Of a stretch of DNA of 6,141 nt, positions 6,079-6,141 are shown in pieces. Below the pieces are notes generated by a model that worked only from the letters and a program-made list of their open reading frames with translations, ran no database searches and was not told the DNA's origin. Both the position numbers and the translations under genes were made by a program. Origin of the DNA: Bacteroidales bacterium (GTDB taxonomy: Bacteria; Bacteroidota; Bacteroidia; Bacteroidales; UBA10428); NCBI GenBank assembly GCA_016935595.1, contig JAFGQQ010000170.1:1-6141 (forward strand), written 5' to 3'. The stretch's first letter is position 1. Each line of letters starts with the position of its first letter.

Positions 6079-6141
6079 CAATTACAATTTACAAACAACA
6101 ATAATCAAATTTCAAATAAATCTCAAAAATCAAACTATAAT
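6079..6141. repeat. Heptad-periodic CAA-rich intergenic repeat, cut by the window edge
   Basis: CAA trinucleotides begin at 6079, 6085, 6092, 6099, 6106, 6113, 6124 and 6131, with spacings of 6, 7, 7, 7, 7, 11 and 7, so a CAAnnnn unit of about 7 bp repeats across at least 55 bp. The array is imperfect and runs towards the window end. From recall, similar CAAATTTCAAAT-like arrays are dispersed between genes in many Bacteroidota and environmental genomes. No reading frame or transposase is associated. Low complexity in AT-rich DNA could contribute to the impression, so confidence is moderate. Confidence 0.45.

Overview
The window looks like ordinary chromosomal DNA of a low-GC Bacteroidota bacterium, probably near Bacteroidales/Marinilabiliales. 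This rests on the very AT-rich composition in and between genes, the near absence of Shine-Dalgarno sites, the Bacteroidota-style N-terminus of YqgE, and the gene neighbourhood (an HsdR_N nuclease-fold protein beside holA; a class IV aminotransferase beside yqgE). The placement is an inference from family recall; no 16S or marker search was possible.

Layout, left to right: an AT-rich gene-free stretch (1-149); a small PD-(D/E)xK nuclease-fold protein on the minus strand (150-602); a short divergent promoter gap; holA, the DNA polymerase III delta subunit (690-1691); a 208-bp gap holding an imperfect inverted repeat built of about 8-bp CACCAAGA-like units (1769-1860) and a strong ribosome binding site; a tight three-gene plus-strand cluster of a rhomboid protease (1900-2499), a GmhB-like HAD phosphatase (2509-3021) and a class IV aminotransferase (3014-3868); yqgE on the minus strand (3865-4452), converging on the aminotransferase with a 4-bp overlap; a 134-bp divergent gap; an NhaC-type Na+/H+ antiporter (4587-6017); and a non-coding tail with a roughly 7-bp periodic CAA repeat running off the window end (6079-6141).

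The genes do not form one pathway. They cover replication (holA), membrane proteolysis (rhomboid), probable heptose or sugar-phosphate metabolism (GmhB-like), PLP-dependent amino-group chemistry (possibly folate/PABA), a conserved protein of unknown biochemical role (YqgE) and ion homeostasis (NhaC). All catalytic residues I could check are intact and no gene looks broken. Two database-style starts were moved from TTG to internal ATG codons (the HsdR_N protein and YqgE).

I found no convincing undescribed multi-gene system. The items most worth a second look are the octamer-built inverted repeat before the rhomboid gene, the heptad repeat at the right edge, and the stand-alone HsdR_N-type nuclease fold divergent from holA.
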